This document shows positions 10,411-21,132 of a stretch of 64,000 nucleotides of DNA, piece by piece. Source of the stretch: Auricularia sp. M13 (lineage: Eukaryota; Basidiomycota; Agaricomycetes; Auriculariales; Auriculariaceae). The position numbers were made by a program, and so were the translations under genes. The notes under the pieces are model-generated. The model made no database searches, was not told where the DNA came from, and saw only the letters and a program-made list of their open reading frames with translations. Within the stretch, counting starts at the first letter, position 1, and every line of letters starts with the position of its first letter. The stretch spans positions 2,972,832-3,036,831 of the forward strand of contig CM073200.1 of NCBI GenBank assembly GCA_037042915.1. The letters are read 5' to 3'.

Positions 10411-11588
10411 TATGGCATCGACGACTACGCACTGGCTTTGATGCTCGCGCTGCAATGGCAGACGCGCGCGAGCGCCGCGAGTCTGCTTGCGGGTCGCGTT
10501 GGTGCGGGACGTGGCACTGGTAATGCATGATCAGCACAGCGATCTTGCACGATCAGCCTGACGACACGCACGCCTTGGCCGACATCGTGATCCGTCGACG
10601 ATAGGCGGGCGATCAGGGAGTATAAGCGGGCGATCAGGAGAGCTGGTCCACCACTAGGTACAATCGTACAATAGCGGCGCCACCAAGATCCAACGACGTC
10701 CAGAGGGAGCTGCAATCGCAGAGTCCCTCCGCCACGAAGCTGGTGGATGGGAATGGGGGAGAGAATTGGGTGGTCGCGGTCGGAAGACAAGATGCAAGAC
10801 GGACGCGGGATTGGCCGGTTGATCGATCTGACGCCGGTGCTCCGACACCTGCACAGTTACGAACCGGCTACTCGGCGTGCGACCAGGAACTTGGCGCGAT
10901 TGCAGAATCGAATAGCGCGAGTCGTCAGTGAGCATTGCGGTGCGCGAGGTGCTGCTCCTGAGACGGATAATCAGGTCGTCGAATTCAAAGACGTGAGTAC
11001 TTTGAGCGCAGAACTATCAGGTGCATACTCACAAATTTGACGTTTCAGGATGGAATTGTACAGTTCAGACATAGTGCAATAGACCTTTCGACCGGGGTGC
11101 AGGTTAGCTCTGAGCGTAAACCTCACAAAGAATACTCACAATGTAGACCGTTTCATGATGAAATTGTACAGTTCGGACATAGTGCAGGCTGTTCTTCGAC
11201 GTAATCAAATAGCCAGATATGAAGAGCCCGTAAAGATCTCATGCAACGGGATAGAGCGCCTTGAGACTCTGAAGCAAGAGCACCGCGAAAGTGACGCAGG
11301 AGTGAAGTGGAGTCCGGTGCAACGCATAAGCAATGAAATTGGCCAGTGGTGACGGCTGCGGACGACGCTGCGCAAACGATAATCCGGCAGGATAGATCGC
11401 AGGATCCGGCGATCCGATATCTTGGATCGTCGGATCTCGCGATTAGACTATCCGGGATTGTCCTGAGTGCAGCCGGTTGATGTGACAAAGCCAAAACGGG
11501 CGAATACGAGAATCCAATTCAGACTATGCGAATAACTCGAGGACGCGAACTCTATCAAGAAACAAAAACTCGGGAATAGGAAAAGGAA
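10411..11588. other. Intergenic stretch with small repeats, no gene seen
   Basis: Contains two copies of a GCGGGCGATCAGG motif about 21 bp apart near 10602-10640, the imperfect repeat pair described separately, and many GGATC-like short palindromes near 11395-11445. No supported coding region. Confidence 0.4.
11026..11186 (+). repeat. Imperfect direct repeat, ~53 bp, period ~107
   Basis: Positions 11026-11078 and 11133-11186 share TACTCACAA..GTTTCA.GATG.AATTGTACAGTTC.GACATAGTGCA with a few substitutions and small indels. It lies between two uncharacterised minus-strand genes, upstream of the larger one. Confidence 0.7.
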
Positions 11589-13123
11589 TTAAAGGTGCTT
11601 TGCCCGCTTATTGGACTTGGTGATGAAAGTCAGCGGCTTGGGGTAATAGCGTTTATCCCCGACCTTGGAAGGTTTCTCATCCTCCGTTGTGGAGGGGATC
11701 TCGATGACTTCCAGTGAGAGAGCCCGACCATGCACGACGCGTGCAACGATGGTATTCGACGAGACGTGCACACCAAGCTGGGTGCCAAGGCCAAACCGGC
11801 GCCACTGGTTGCTGACGGTGTCAAAGACTTCAAGACCAACGGAATCGTCGACGAAGAGACTGGAGAGAGAGCACTTGAGAACGGCCCACGTCAACTTGTT
11901 GTCGGTGATAGCAACCTTGACCGTGCGATACGAGCGATTCTGCGACGTTTGAACTCGAGCCGATGCAGAGATGCTTAACGGCAACTCACCATGAGTTCAA
12001 CTGAGACCTGTACCTCGCGAGTTTTGAACGCGAAGGTGCGAGATAGTGGAACGTTGGCAACGACGCGCTGCTGGGCCTGCGTGTCAGACTGTGGCGGCGG
12101 CGATGGAGTCTTCGACGAGGCCGCGACCGCGCGTTTTCCCGCTGCATTGCTGCGGCGCTGCTTGTTGTTGCGAGGAGGGTCCGCGAGTGGGCCACGAGAG
12201 CGCGCCATCAACTGGCGGAATGCGTCTGACTCGGTGTTGGTGAACTCGGAGTCGTTGCCGTCCTTGTCCGCGCTTTCGCCGTCATCGTCCGCGTCGTCAG
12301 AGAAGAAGCCGCTGGTAGCCGCCGAGGAAGGCTTGCGGGGACGACGCAATGGAGTGCGCGGCGCGCGCGCAGCGCTTGCTCTGCGGATCGTCGCTGGATT
12401 GGATCCTGACGGTGTGCGTGACCCGCGGGCTTTGACAGCCTCTGTCAAATAATGAGTACTATGCACCAATGGAAAGGAAGCGCGCGCACCTACTTCGGCC
12501 TCGCGCTCTGAGGCCAGCCTAGTCACCCATACACGCAACTCACACTTGTTGCTATCGTATACGGCAAATGGCCCATGAGAGTCGACGCTTCGCGGGGTCT
12601 TCGTAATGTCGCCCGAGGACTTCGCGGTGCCTGGAGTATTCTCGACCTGGTTGCACTGCGAGCACTGCAACATGCTCAATCTCGGACGAGACGACGGCGC
12701 AACAGCGATACGCACCTTCACCCAAGTGCAGCCCGGATCTTGACGCCCAGTGAACGTGTATAGTGAGGGCGAAGTGCTGCCGCACTGCGGGCACATGAGT
12801 TGCTCCCAAATTGGCGGCCGAACGTTGCGCAAGACGAGCTTGGGCTCCCAAGGGCCACAGATGTATGTCGGCTGATGAGTAGGATCCTTCGCGAACTCCT
12901 CGGGGTGAGTCGAACGCCTGAGCTCGATATACGCAGTCATGCAGTCACGGAGGGAGTGCTGATGCGCGATGTCGGCCATGTCGAGCTGCTCCGAGGGACT
13001 GGGAACGGCGTTCTTGCCGCGAGCTGAAACAGAGCGTGTCTTGGGCTTCTGTGCTGTTTGACGCGACGAGGACATGGCCTTGCGAGCCAGCGGAGACGAC
13101 ACGGTGCGGCGGTTTGCGAACAT
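11589..13123 (-). CDS. Uncharacterised protein with two CxxC pairs
   Basis: Two exons (about 13123-11992 and 11941-11589) join over a GTGAGTTGCC..GTCGCAG intron, giving roughly 495 residues. The first third has a CPQCG..CSQCN arrangement (~75 residues apart counting intervening sequence), likely one zinc site. It is followed by a basic, Ser/Pro-rich and acidic disordered middle and a compact C-terminal region (VKVAITDNKLTWAVLKC; GLEVFDTVSNQWRRFG) ending in basic KSNKRAKHL, which could be a nuclear signal. An open frame continues upstream of the first ATG, so an extra 5' exon is possible. I recognise no family. Its position between other orphan genes and the KDZ transposase gene suggests an element-linked gene, without proof. 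Confidence 0.5.
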
Positions 13124-13980
13124 TGGAGGCTTGACGAGACTGGGCTGAGAGGATTCGACAGACGAGACGCGTTCCTGCCTACGAGGCAATAGGATATCCG
13201 TATAATCCGGGATTGCGCATCGTCAGACATGCTGACCATGTGCATGTGTGAAAGTGGTTCAGCACGCGAGCGAAGAACACAGCCATGATCGAATGACTGC
13301 GAAGGTGTCAGTCGACAATTGCCACACCTCGATACGGAACATGCATACCAAGTCTGACACAACGAGGACAATGCATCGGCGCGACAACAGACTACGAATA
13401 GCGAGGGCACAGTCCAGCTCAAACGCCTGGGTGAGCAGTCCTCCAGTCTGTGCGCTTCCCACCCGCATCATGCGAAGAATTCACACGGCTGTCAGACGAG
13501 GGCTGTACAACACAACGTAAGTGCCCATCACCACTTGGGAACAGACTTAGCTTACATGGGCATTAACTCAATGTCCTCCAGGTGGCCAGTTTATGCAAAC
13601 ACATAACTGCAGACCCTGCGCCGGTGCGTGGATCAGCTGAAGTTCCCATTGCACATTGGAACAGGAGCATGACGGCCAGGCTCTCGAAGCGCCAAGTCTT
13701 CAAGCAGAATCTCTAACGCCTATCACTCGAGAAGCCTCGACGCCAATCACTCGCAGAAGACTCATGCCAACTTCTTCCCGAACGGGGCCAGACACTACGC
13801 CGACGGGCGTCTACATGGCCCAGTGCATTATAAGGGGCCCCAGAATACTCACTGGAACGCCCTCAACAGTCTTCCCAATTCCCTCGGCTTCGACTGCAAC
13901 CGCATTGCCCGCAGCAAGAAGAACAGTCAGTCGTCGTCTCGTTCGTCTGTGAACGCCGTGCCTGCTCACCTGGGTCTCAG
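13124..13980. other. Intergenic or unresolved 5' exon region
   Basis: Open frames on the plus strand (13656-13952) may contain upstream exons of the gene at 13981-15218, but the frames conflict and no start could be chosen. Confidence 0.3.
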
Positions 13981-15218
13981 AGGAGAATGCTCCGCCGCAG
14001 CCGTCGCACAAAGCGCACGGCACGCGCAGCACGCGCACCTCGACTGGCACGACCGACACGACCGCTCCCACAAAGCCGCCGTCTGTCTGCAAATCACCCA
14101 AGTGCAAGAGTTGCGGCGCGCCCATGAAGGGACACGCAGCCACGGCATGTGCAGTACGTTCCCGAACGTTGAAGACGTATGAAACGCGAGCTGACAAGTC
14201 GCAGAACGGAAAGAACGGGCCATCGGCCCTCGCTGCCAAGGCGGCTGCGATTGAGGAGACGGTGCTCGCTGCCCATACCGACATCCAGTCACAGCGCATC
14301 GATCGCGAAGTCGGACTCGCCATCGACGAGAACGACGGTGAGGTCGATGCCGAGCAAATCATGGCCGCACTCGAAGCCGCCGGCCTTGAGCTCCCCGACA
14401 GCAAGACTCTTCAAGACTTTCTGCCCGCCGACATTGCCCACGACAGTGATGACGAGGATGAGGAGGGCCTGAAGGTCGCCGACGAGCAGGACAACGCGCC
14501 CGCCACGGCCACCGAGGCACCTCACGGATGCGACACGCAAGACATGGATGTCGACATTCCCCACGACGCGACGAACGGCACACCAACGGAGCCCGACACT
14601 GCGACGATCAAAGCCGACACCGACAAGTCCAAGAAGCCCGTGAGCAAGCCCAAGCGTCCAACGTATCGCCTGAAGAACGGGTGGAAGGCAACCGCGCGGC
14701 ATTCTGCCCCTCGGTGAGTATTAATCCTGACTTTTGTACTTCCCTCACTCACATGGGCCAGATCTCGAGCGCAACATCCTTCGCAAGGCCGAATACCCGA
14801 CACAAGCAGAGAAGGCGAAGCGCATCCCTCGTATGTTCCAGGCCGTGGCGCAGAAGGCCGATACGCTCGCCTCTCGTGCCAACGGCTGGGCAATTGCGTT
14901 TTCCTTCCACGCACAGGCTCTGGTATTATGCGCACGTGGCACTCCGAGCAGGTTGAGAGTGACGTGCCGGAGCTGATTGGAGAGGTGAGGACGACCATCA
15001 TGGAGAAACTGAGGCCATTCCGTGAGCAATACACGAAGGAGGTGGAGAAGAAAAACAAGGCCTACGAGGAGGAGGTGCACGCGCTGCGCAAGGAGAACGC
15101 CGACGTCAAGGAGAGGAACGAGAAGTTGAACGAGGCGAATGTGATGCTTCGCGCGGCTCCACATGATGGAGGCGAAGTACCTGCCTGGAAAGTAGAGCAG
15201 TACTGGTCTTCATTGTAG
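13981..15218 (+). CDS. Uncharacterised coiled-coil protein with zinc knuckle (5' end unresolved)
   Basis: Supported from ~13981, after an AG acceptor. The first part has a CKSCGAPMKGHAATAC knuckle (C-x2-C-x4-H-x4-C). After a 51-nt intron (GTACGT..GTCGCAG, ~14155-14205) comes an acidic region and a basic KSKKPVSKPKRP segment; after a second intron (~14714-14761) come helical regions and a clear C-terminal coiled coil rich in Lys/Glu (~15030-15150), ending WKVEQYWSSL. Between ~14762 and ~14925 the most protein-like reading (KRIPRMFQAVAQKAD) is in a different frame from both flanking parts, so the copy probably carries two compensating indels. I do not recognise the family. Confidence 0.45.
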
Positions 15219-15900
15219 TTCGGGCCTCGTCTTTGTCACGGCCGTCCACGGCGCCACGGTTCTGGGCGACGAGCGCGGCCAATAATTTAGACTACTGCTG
15301 TGCTCGACTCCTTAATTCACTTCAACGCAGAAGACGAAGTACACACCTTTCGGGTTCACGGCGACGTGCATTCGTCACGACCGTCCTCAACGCCCCTTAC
15401 TTGAGGCGGCGAGCACGGCCTGTAACGCCCAGCAGGAGATAGACACTGAAACAGATACAACTTAAAAAAAGATTTTCTCATTTTTCTCACGCGACCTCAC
15501 CTTTGGGTAATTGTTTTTATCACACCAGACGAAGTTCAAGACCCAGAGAAAAAAACCAACGTTCAAGCGCAGACAACAAAACACAGGATACAAATAGTTA
15601 GCAAAGCGAAGAAGAGCGGTGGAGAGCGGCGGATGAGAGGGTGCGATGAGCAGGACGACGAGCGAGAGAGGAAGGCGACAGAGAGTTGGCGTGGACGGCG
15701 AGGGAGAGGAGGGAAGAACACTGGCAGGCAGGATTTGACGACAAGAAACACACTGACCAAGATATGCACCGGGCAAAAAAAACACACGAACACTGAGCAC
15801 ACTGTGGGCGACGACGTATCTAGAGATGGGCGCTGGGCCGGAGCCGCGCTTTACAAAATCATTAGGTGTGACCCCTCCCCTCACGAGCACCTACCACGCA
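15219..15900. other. Intergenic stretch with weak internal repeat
   Basis: Segments around 15236-15282 and 15377-15422 are similar (GTCACGRCCGTC..GCGACGAGC.CGGCC), a degenerate direct repeat. An A/T-rich part near 15460-15560 follows. No supported gene. Confidence 0.35.
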
Positions 15901-15902
15901 GG

Positions 15903-15912
15903 CACAATCGTG
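15903..15912. promoter_or_regulatory. CACAATCGTG hairpin motif 1 (inverse orientation)
   Basis: Exact reverse complement of the core found at 16346 and 16390; the flanking bases extend it to the palindrome GCACAATCGTGC. Role unknown; grouped with the hairpins before the KDZ gene. Confidence 0.4.
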
Positions 15913-15939
15913 CAAATGCGCGGCGCGGTACTCGCTGCT

Positions 15940-15965
15940 GCCCGGTCACAGTCGTGAAGGCGGGC
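15940..15965. promoter_or_regulatory. CACAGTCGTG hairpin motif 2
   Basis: GCCCG and CGGGC arms enclose GTCACAGTCGTGAAGG, one base away from the reverse complement of the shared core. Potential hairpin, role unknown. Confidence 0.4.
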
Positions 15966-16334
15966 GGCGGAGAGAGAGAGGTGGGGGCATTTGGAACCCC
16001 GCCGCCGGCTATTGCCTGCTGCGGACTTTGAAACGGACTTGAGCGCGAGCGGTGTTCCAAGTCCCGCCACACTCTTTCCTTCTTCCCACACCGCGCGCTT
16101 CCGCCAGCGCAGGGCCGCACGTCATCGTCGTCGACGACGACGACCACCAAGTGCGTTTTCTTTTCCTTTTCCTTTTATTTCTGTTCGTGCGCGCTGACTG
16201 GCTGGTCGTCTAGACCGCCGTGGCCTCCAGGTGAGTCCACTCGTTGACGTCCGGGCGCGTCGTTGCGCCCGGACTTGCTCATTGACTATTTTTTTTTTCT
16301 AGCCGCGCTTCTGTCCCGCGTCCTCCACTCGCTG

Positions 16335-16364
16335 CCCGACGCTTTCACGATTGTGACCGTCGGG
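16335..16364. promoter_or_regulatory. CACGATTGTG hairpin motif 3
   Basis: CCCGAC and GTCGGG arms enclose an 18-nt loop sequence identical to that of the next motif (GCTTTCACGATTGTGACC). The loop itself contains TCAC/GTGA pairing. It lies ~55 bp before the KDZ start codon. Confidence 0.5.
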
Positions 16365-16380
16365 CACTGGAGCTTGGCCA

Positions 16381-16406
16381 ACACGCTTTCACGATTGTGA
16401 CCGTGT
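16381..16406. promoter_or_regulatory. CACGATTGTG hairpin motif 4
   Basis: Same 18-nt loop as motif 3 but with different, still complementary arms (ACAC/GTGT). It ends 13 bp before the proposed ATG of the KDZ gene. Confidence 0.5.
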
Positions 16407-16419
16407 AGTGCTGGGCCCC

Positions 16420-19400
16420 ATGTTCCGTGACGCCCCGCCGCCCAGAGGTCGTGGAAAAAAAAGACGTGTGATAGAAGAAGACGAAGAGAATGAAATTTTG
16501 CTGGCACAGAGTGCCAGTAAGAAGGCTCGGGCACCTGCAGCAGGGTCGAGCAGGCCATCTCAGGTGCCGCTGACGGCGGCAGCTGGAGTGGACCATGCGC
16601 AGGAGGTGCCAACGTCTCCCGTTAAAGGTCGTGCTATGGGAATGCTACACGACGCTGCTCCTCAGGGATCGCCACGTCCCACTGTGCGCAGAGTGGTCCC
16701 GTCCGCGTCGCGTGTGCCCGTCAACGATCTCTATCCCATGTATCGTGACTTGGTAGACGAGCAAGCTGTGGTCTTCGTGCAGCTGGACCGGAAATTCTGG
16801 GTGGCTCAAATTTATGACTTCAATAAATGTCACGTCCATCCCGGCATACATGGCTGGGTTGTCGTACAAGCCGAACGAGCTGGACGGTACCGTCAAGCAC
16901 TACTGCACCTGCCCTGACTTCAAAGCCGGAAGTGCGTGCGTGCATACCCGTGTCGTAACGGACTCGGAGCCTCCACCATTCGCGGTGCTGTGCGAACAAC
17001 GTGAGCGTCCTGGAGTTGATCGAGAGGTGTTCATGCTAAATAGTTTCGACGCAGATGATTGTGACTTCGTGCCGCTCGAGACCTGTGCCGAGTCGGACAG
17101 CGGTCAACCTCAAAGAACCTTCGCTATGATATCAAAGGACGGACCTCCGGCGATCGTTACGCTCGTCGGTCCATCTTGCGATTCAGGTGCTTGGGCGTGT
17201 AGCCGCGACCGGTCCACCAATTGCCAACATATTGGCAGGATTCGCCGTTGGGTTCGAGCTGGAGAGCAGGCCCACGCCGCAGATGAAATCCCAGGAACAC
17301 CGGCTGGAGTGGGCGAAGCACCGCTCACGGAGGAGCAGGTTGTCGAGCAGTCGATCCAGGCTGAGCGTCAGAAAAGTACGTCTTATCTTTGTCTGGGCAT
17401 CAAAGTGTTGACGACGAGCGCAGTCAATGCGCGCAGTGGCGAAGAGAAGCTCGAGGAACGCAGCGTCTCGGGCTTGCCTGTCGGTCCCCCTGCTTGGTGT
17501 CGACTACCGAGCGACACCGCGCCGACCTTTGCTCTGGTGTCTCCTATACCGGATATCCTCGTCATCACGGGCGAGGCGCGATGTTGCTGTGGATCTGTTG
17601 GTCCGAGGAGTGCGTCTGTGCGCACCATGCCGTGCACGGTATATGGATCTCAACGTGCCTGGAAGACTCGCATAGAGGTTCAGGACTGTTCGTCTTGTCC
17701 GCGCACTCGTGTCTTTGCTGGTCCCGACTTGCAGGAGCTGGGCTTGTTCAACTTCAACAACCACAGCATCTATACTCACGAACTGCTGAACGGCTTCACA
17801 TCGTCGTTCACGGCTCACGAGTTTCCGTTCCATGCGCACGTCACTGTCATCGCGCGTTCCTACATCGAGCAGCAGAGCCCGGTGGCATTCGTTTCTGACG
17901 ACTCTTTCCGTAAGGCGTGGTTCTCTTTCCGCCGCATCCAGCAACTAGGGGACAGCTTCCTCTGTACAACGTGTGGTCCCGATCCGCGACGGTCATCTTC
18001 GATGGTGTCACTGCAGGCTTCAACAAGAAACATTGCACAGTGACGATGACGCCGCCGACGACCATTCTCCCGGAGCACCTGTTCGTCATACTGTTAGACC
18101 GCCAATCGAGTCTGTATCAGCTGTGTGGGGTCTCGCTCGCCAGCGCGGCCAGAGGGCGGTACGCTGGCGCCAGGGCCTGACCAAGACCAACTCCTCGGCC
18201 ATGGACGGGATAGCATACGATCCCGACGACGACGACGACAGTGGGCGGGCTGTCCCCGATGCGGATGCGGACGGTGTTGGCGCTGCCCGTGCAACTGATG
18301 TGCGGGTCTCGAAACGCGATTTGGCGGATCGCGCGATGCGCGCGAGTCTGCCTGCTATCGCGAAGGAGTTGAGCCTCGTCCACTGGTCGTTGGGTGCGCT
18401 GTTCGAGGTTTTCGTAACGCCGAATTACGAACCAGACGAGGACCGTCGCAAGCCGTATCTCGAGTTGTTGAATCAGGTATGTCGTATGTCGTATTTTGCT
18501 CCTACGGTCTGCGTCTAACACGGGGCGCAGGTCCTTGCGTACGAATCTGTGTTACTGTTTGCCCCCGCGCCGACGTGGGTTGCCTTGCTGAGTCTCGAGA
18601 AGAATGAGGCCATCGCCGCCGATGTTCTTTGTCGCGCTGTGCCCGCGCTCGGTGCCGTCGCCCAGCAGGAGTGGCGGGAATCGGGCTCGTATTCCGCGTC
18701 TCTTCGTGGCCTTGTTCAATTTGTTGCGGACGGGCAATGCGTGTATCTGCCAGCCTCAGCGATCATGATTTCGAATCGGCCGTACCTGTCGAGGGGGAAG
18801 ATTGTTGGGAGGAGGTACGTTCGTGCTCTCGGTCACGAGAATGACACTCATTCGTCGTAGACAGGCTGCTTCTATGGCCGTCCGCAGGTTCGCCTTCGCC
18901 CAGAGTATCCTCATCTACCTGGCGACAAGAAGGTCGACAGGTCTGTTATCACGGACACTGGCGCGGGCGGTATAGGGTGCTCCAAGTATTTCGAAGCGTA
19001 CGGCATCGAGGGCCAGACTGGCGGCATCATGGCCGCGTGGTGTCCGCACCTCGTATGCCTCGGGTTCCACTGCATTCCATCCGGCGAAGGGCGCAACGAC
19101 GTGTTCTCGGCGCTCTTTACTCGATGGGCTACTCCACCGAAGACCGTTGTCTACGATTTCGCGTGCGCATTGGCTCATTACTGCATGCTCCGCGAGCCGA
19201 AGTTCTTCAAGAACACCCGATTTGTTATCGACGGATTTCACGGCAAGGGCCATACTCGTTGTTCGAAGTGTTGCAAGATCAGCAGCTACAGGAACGACCC
19301 CGAACTCGCCCGGGTGAACTCCAGCGCCGCAGAGTGTGGTAATCGAGGTCTCCTCAGAATCCGTCGCCCGCTCAGCTATATGACTCAGCGCCACGCAATC

Positions 19401-19475
19401 TTGTTTACGCAGTCCTACTTTGCAATTTGGAACCGGGAGTGCCGTCTCTCTGCCGAACGAAAATCGGGCTCTTAG
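16420..19475 (+). pseudogene. KDZ-superfamily transposase gene, broken
   Basis: Reads as a KDZ (Kyakuja-Dileera-Zisupton) transposase. Order: a basic, disordered N-terminus (MFRDAPPPRGRGKKRR); a SWIM-type zinc finger YCTCPDFKAGSACVHT; a CxC5-like cluster (TGEARCCCGS, YGSQRAWKTRIEV, FNFNNHSIYTHELLNG); a CxC6-like motif (CTTCGPDP then, in another frame, ATVIFDGVTAGFNKKH); an acidic linker; and the catalytic part with GGIMAAWCPHLVCLGFHCIP, TVVYDFACALAHYC, FVIDGFHGKGHTRCSKC and NSSAAECGNRG, giving acidic residues in the expected DD..E-like places. Introns near 18477-18530 and 18815-18860 splice cleanly. The frame breaks at ~16840, ~17985 and ~18090, so no intact product is expected. Element ends and target duplication were not found. 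Confidence 0.8.
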
Positions 19476-19544
19476 ACTTAGTTTTCCGATCCTACCAGAA
19501 AATGTATTTACGATAGGTACTTTTTCAGTAGACTTTGCGCTGGC

Positions 19545-19563
19545 GGGGGGGGGGGGGGGGGGG
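19545..19563 (+). repeat. Run of 19 G
   Basis: Homopolymer of 19 guanines ~70 bp after the KDZ stop codon. Such a run could form a G-quadruplex and its exact length may be a sequencing estimate. Confidence 0.8.
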
Positions 19564-19654
19564 CGTTGTCTTGGTTCCGGCATGTAAGTACAAGGGCTCT
19601 GGTTCCGCGTCCGGCGGGCTCAAGATGGGGCTTCACGACAGTGAGGTGCGCGAA

Positions 19655-19786
19655 TGTGGGGCCCCCCAAGTATTGGGTACACCTTGTACTTGGGGCCCTC
19701 AATATCGGGTACCCTCATATGTGGGCCCCAGCTTGAAGGGGCCACCGAGTAGTGAGGGGCCTCTCCCCAGAAAGTGATGCCTTAGG
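19655..19786 (-). repeat. GGGGCCCC-rich repeat, copy B (sharp end at 19786)
   Basis: On the minus strand it starts CCTAAGGCATCACTTTCTGGGG, matching copy A at 5881, and continues with AGGCCCCT, GGGGCCCA, GGGTACCC and GGGGCCCC blocks. It directly follows the point (~19798) where the HNH gene copy loses similarity to its intact sister. Confidence 0.55.
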
Positions 19787-19797
19787 CTACATCTGAC

Positions 19798-21132
19798 CAC
19801 GCACTGCATATAGTGCCATCTGAAGAGACCGGGCGGCGGGTTGCTCGGGTGGCCAGGATGCGGTGGCGTAACTTCGAAGTCGTGCAGGAGAGGCACACCG
19901 TAGCTGGCGCCTAATCCCCCGTCGTAGGTCATCGTGTTGATACTTGGGCCGACTTCAAAAACGTGCGCCTTGTAGTGTTCCTAGAATGTACTGTCAATGT
20001 CCAATCCCTGAGGAAGATACATGATTTGCTTACCCCGGCGATGTGACGAAAGCCTAGATTATAGTCATCGAACATGGCGTCGTGCCCGCGAATGAGGCAG
20101 AGTCCGAATACAGCATCAGGCAGAGTCCGAATACAGCATCATAGACAGTTAGGCCAGCCGGAACGGCGCCGCAGAACTGTCCGTAGATATAGCGCGCCAT
20201 GTGCTCCCCCATGCGTTTGGGGCAGATGTGGCTGTTGACATTGTACTTGTCCTTTGTAGCAGAAATCCAACAAGTTGTGTCGTCGCGCGCCATGACGTCC
20301 GTGCGCATCTTGTCCGCGCATCCACCCGTGCTGGTCTTCGACTTGCCCTCCCTCTGGCTGATTTTCGAAAGGCTGACTACGGTAGCGGGCGGAAGACGGT
20401 ATTCATACGTCGACGCGACGAGCCGATCCGTTGCCTGCACAGCGCGCCACTGGCCCGGGGAGTCGTCCGAGTCGACGAAGAGCGTACCCCGCTTCTCGCG
20501 AGGATCACAGATATCATGAGCCATGTCGATAAGCCAAGTTGAGCGTTCTGTACGAGCAAAGAGGTCGAACTCATGCAAGGGTCCGGAAAGCAGGCAGGTG
20601 TAATTGTTGCTGGGTGGTGGCGGCACGGTGCTCATCGTATCCCTCACGTCCTGATCTCCGGCAATTGTGGGAGGCGGCTGGGGGTATATGCCAACGTGAC
20701 GGCTTGCAATGACAAGAAGGAGAGTGGAAGGTCCGGCTGGGGTGGAACCCAGATTGGGTGCAGATGACGAGGCGGACATGGTAAGAGGAAGAGTGACAAT
20801 GCGGAGTTGCGTCTCGCGGCTCGACAAATTGAAGTTGAAGACGAAAGCATCCCAGAGAAATATCGTATCAGCTGCTGTGAGTGCAACTCGATGAACGAAC
20901 AGTCAAATGCATCGCCACGGTCACTACTCCGCGGAGAAGTCTTACCTCCAATAACGCTCGTCCCGGCGTGCCAGCCATCGGCGTCCGAGGACGCGTTTCT
21001 GCTGGAACACGACTCGGACGCAAAAATCAGCCAGAGGCCTGGCGGAGCGCCACAAGAGGATGCCGTGCTAGCTGATGAAGCGAGGGGCTCGCTGAACGAC
21101 CGTGACGATGCGGCAGGCTGAGGAGATTTCAT
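19798..21132 (-). pseudogene. HNH-nuclease-like gene, copy 1 (frameshifted, 3' truncated)
   Basis: Exon 1 (from ATG 21132) ends HAGTSVIG; an intron GTAAGACTTC..ACTCACAG leads to exon 2 (DTIFLWDAFVFNFNLSS, then LRIVTLPLTMS). The core has DVMARDDTTCW..NVNSHICPKRMGEH, the shape of an HNH endonuclease fold (RD..C..SHI). Compared with copy 2 at 27.6-29.0 kb it has a 23-bp tandem duplication at 20095-20140 that shifts the frame after VYDAVFGLCL, and it stops being homologous at ~19798, losing the last ~75 residues next to the GGGGCCCC repeat. It retains the first exon that copy 2 lacks. HNH-type orphan proteins are numerous in Agaricomycetes; their role is unknown. Confidence 0.75.
20095..20140 (+). 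repeat. 23-bp tandem duplication
   Basis: AGGCAGAGTCCGAATACAGCATC occurs twice head to tail (20095-20117 and 20118-20140); the sister gene copy has it once. It breaks the reading frame of the HNH gene copy. Confidence 0.95.

Noticed and set aside
14926-14954. Second 29-nt candidate intron, in the coiled-coil gene
   Set aside because: The upstream exon already joins in the final frame, so this intron would need another frame error before it; two compensating indels explain it better.
15462-15890. Hydrophobic minus-strand ORF near 15.5-15.9 kb
   Set aside because: Composition reflects T-rich sequence; no start context, splice sites or family support.
17187-17898. Alternative plus-strand frames within the KDZ gene
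   Set aside because: They overlap the conserved CxC5 part and have no similarity of their own.
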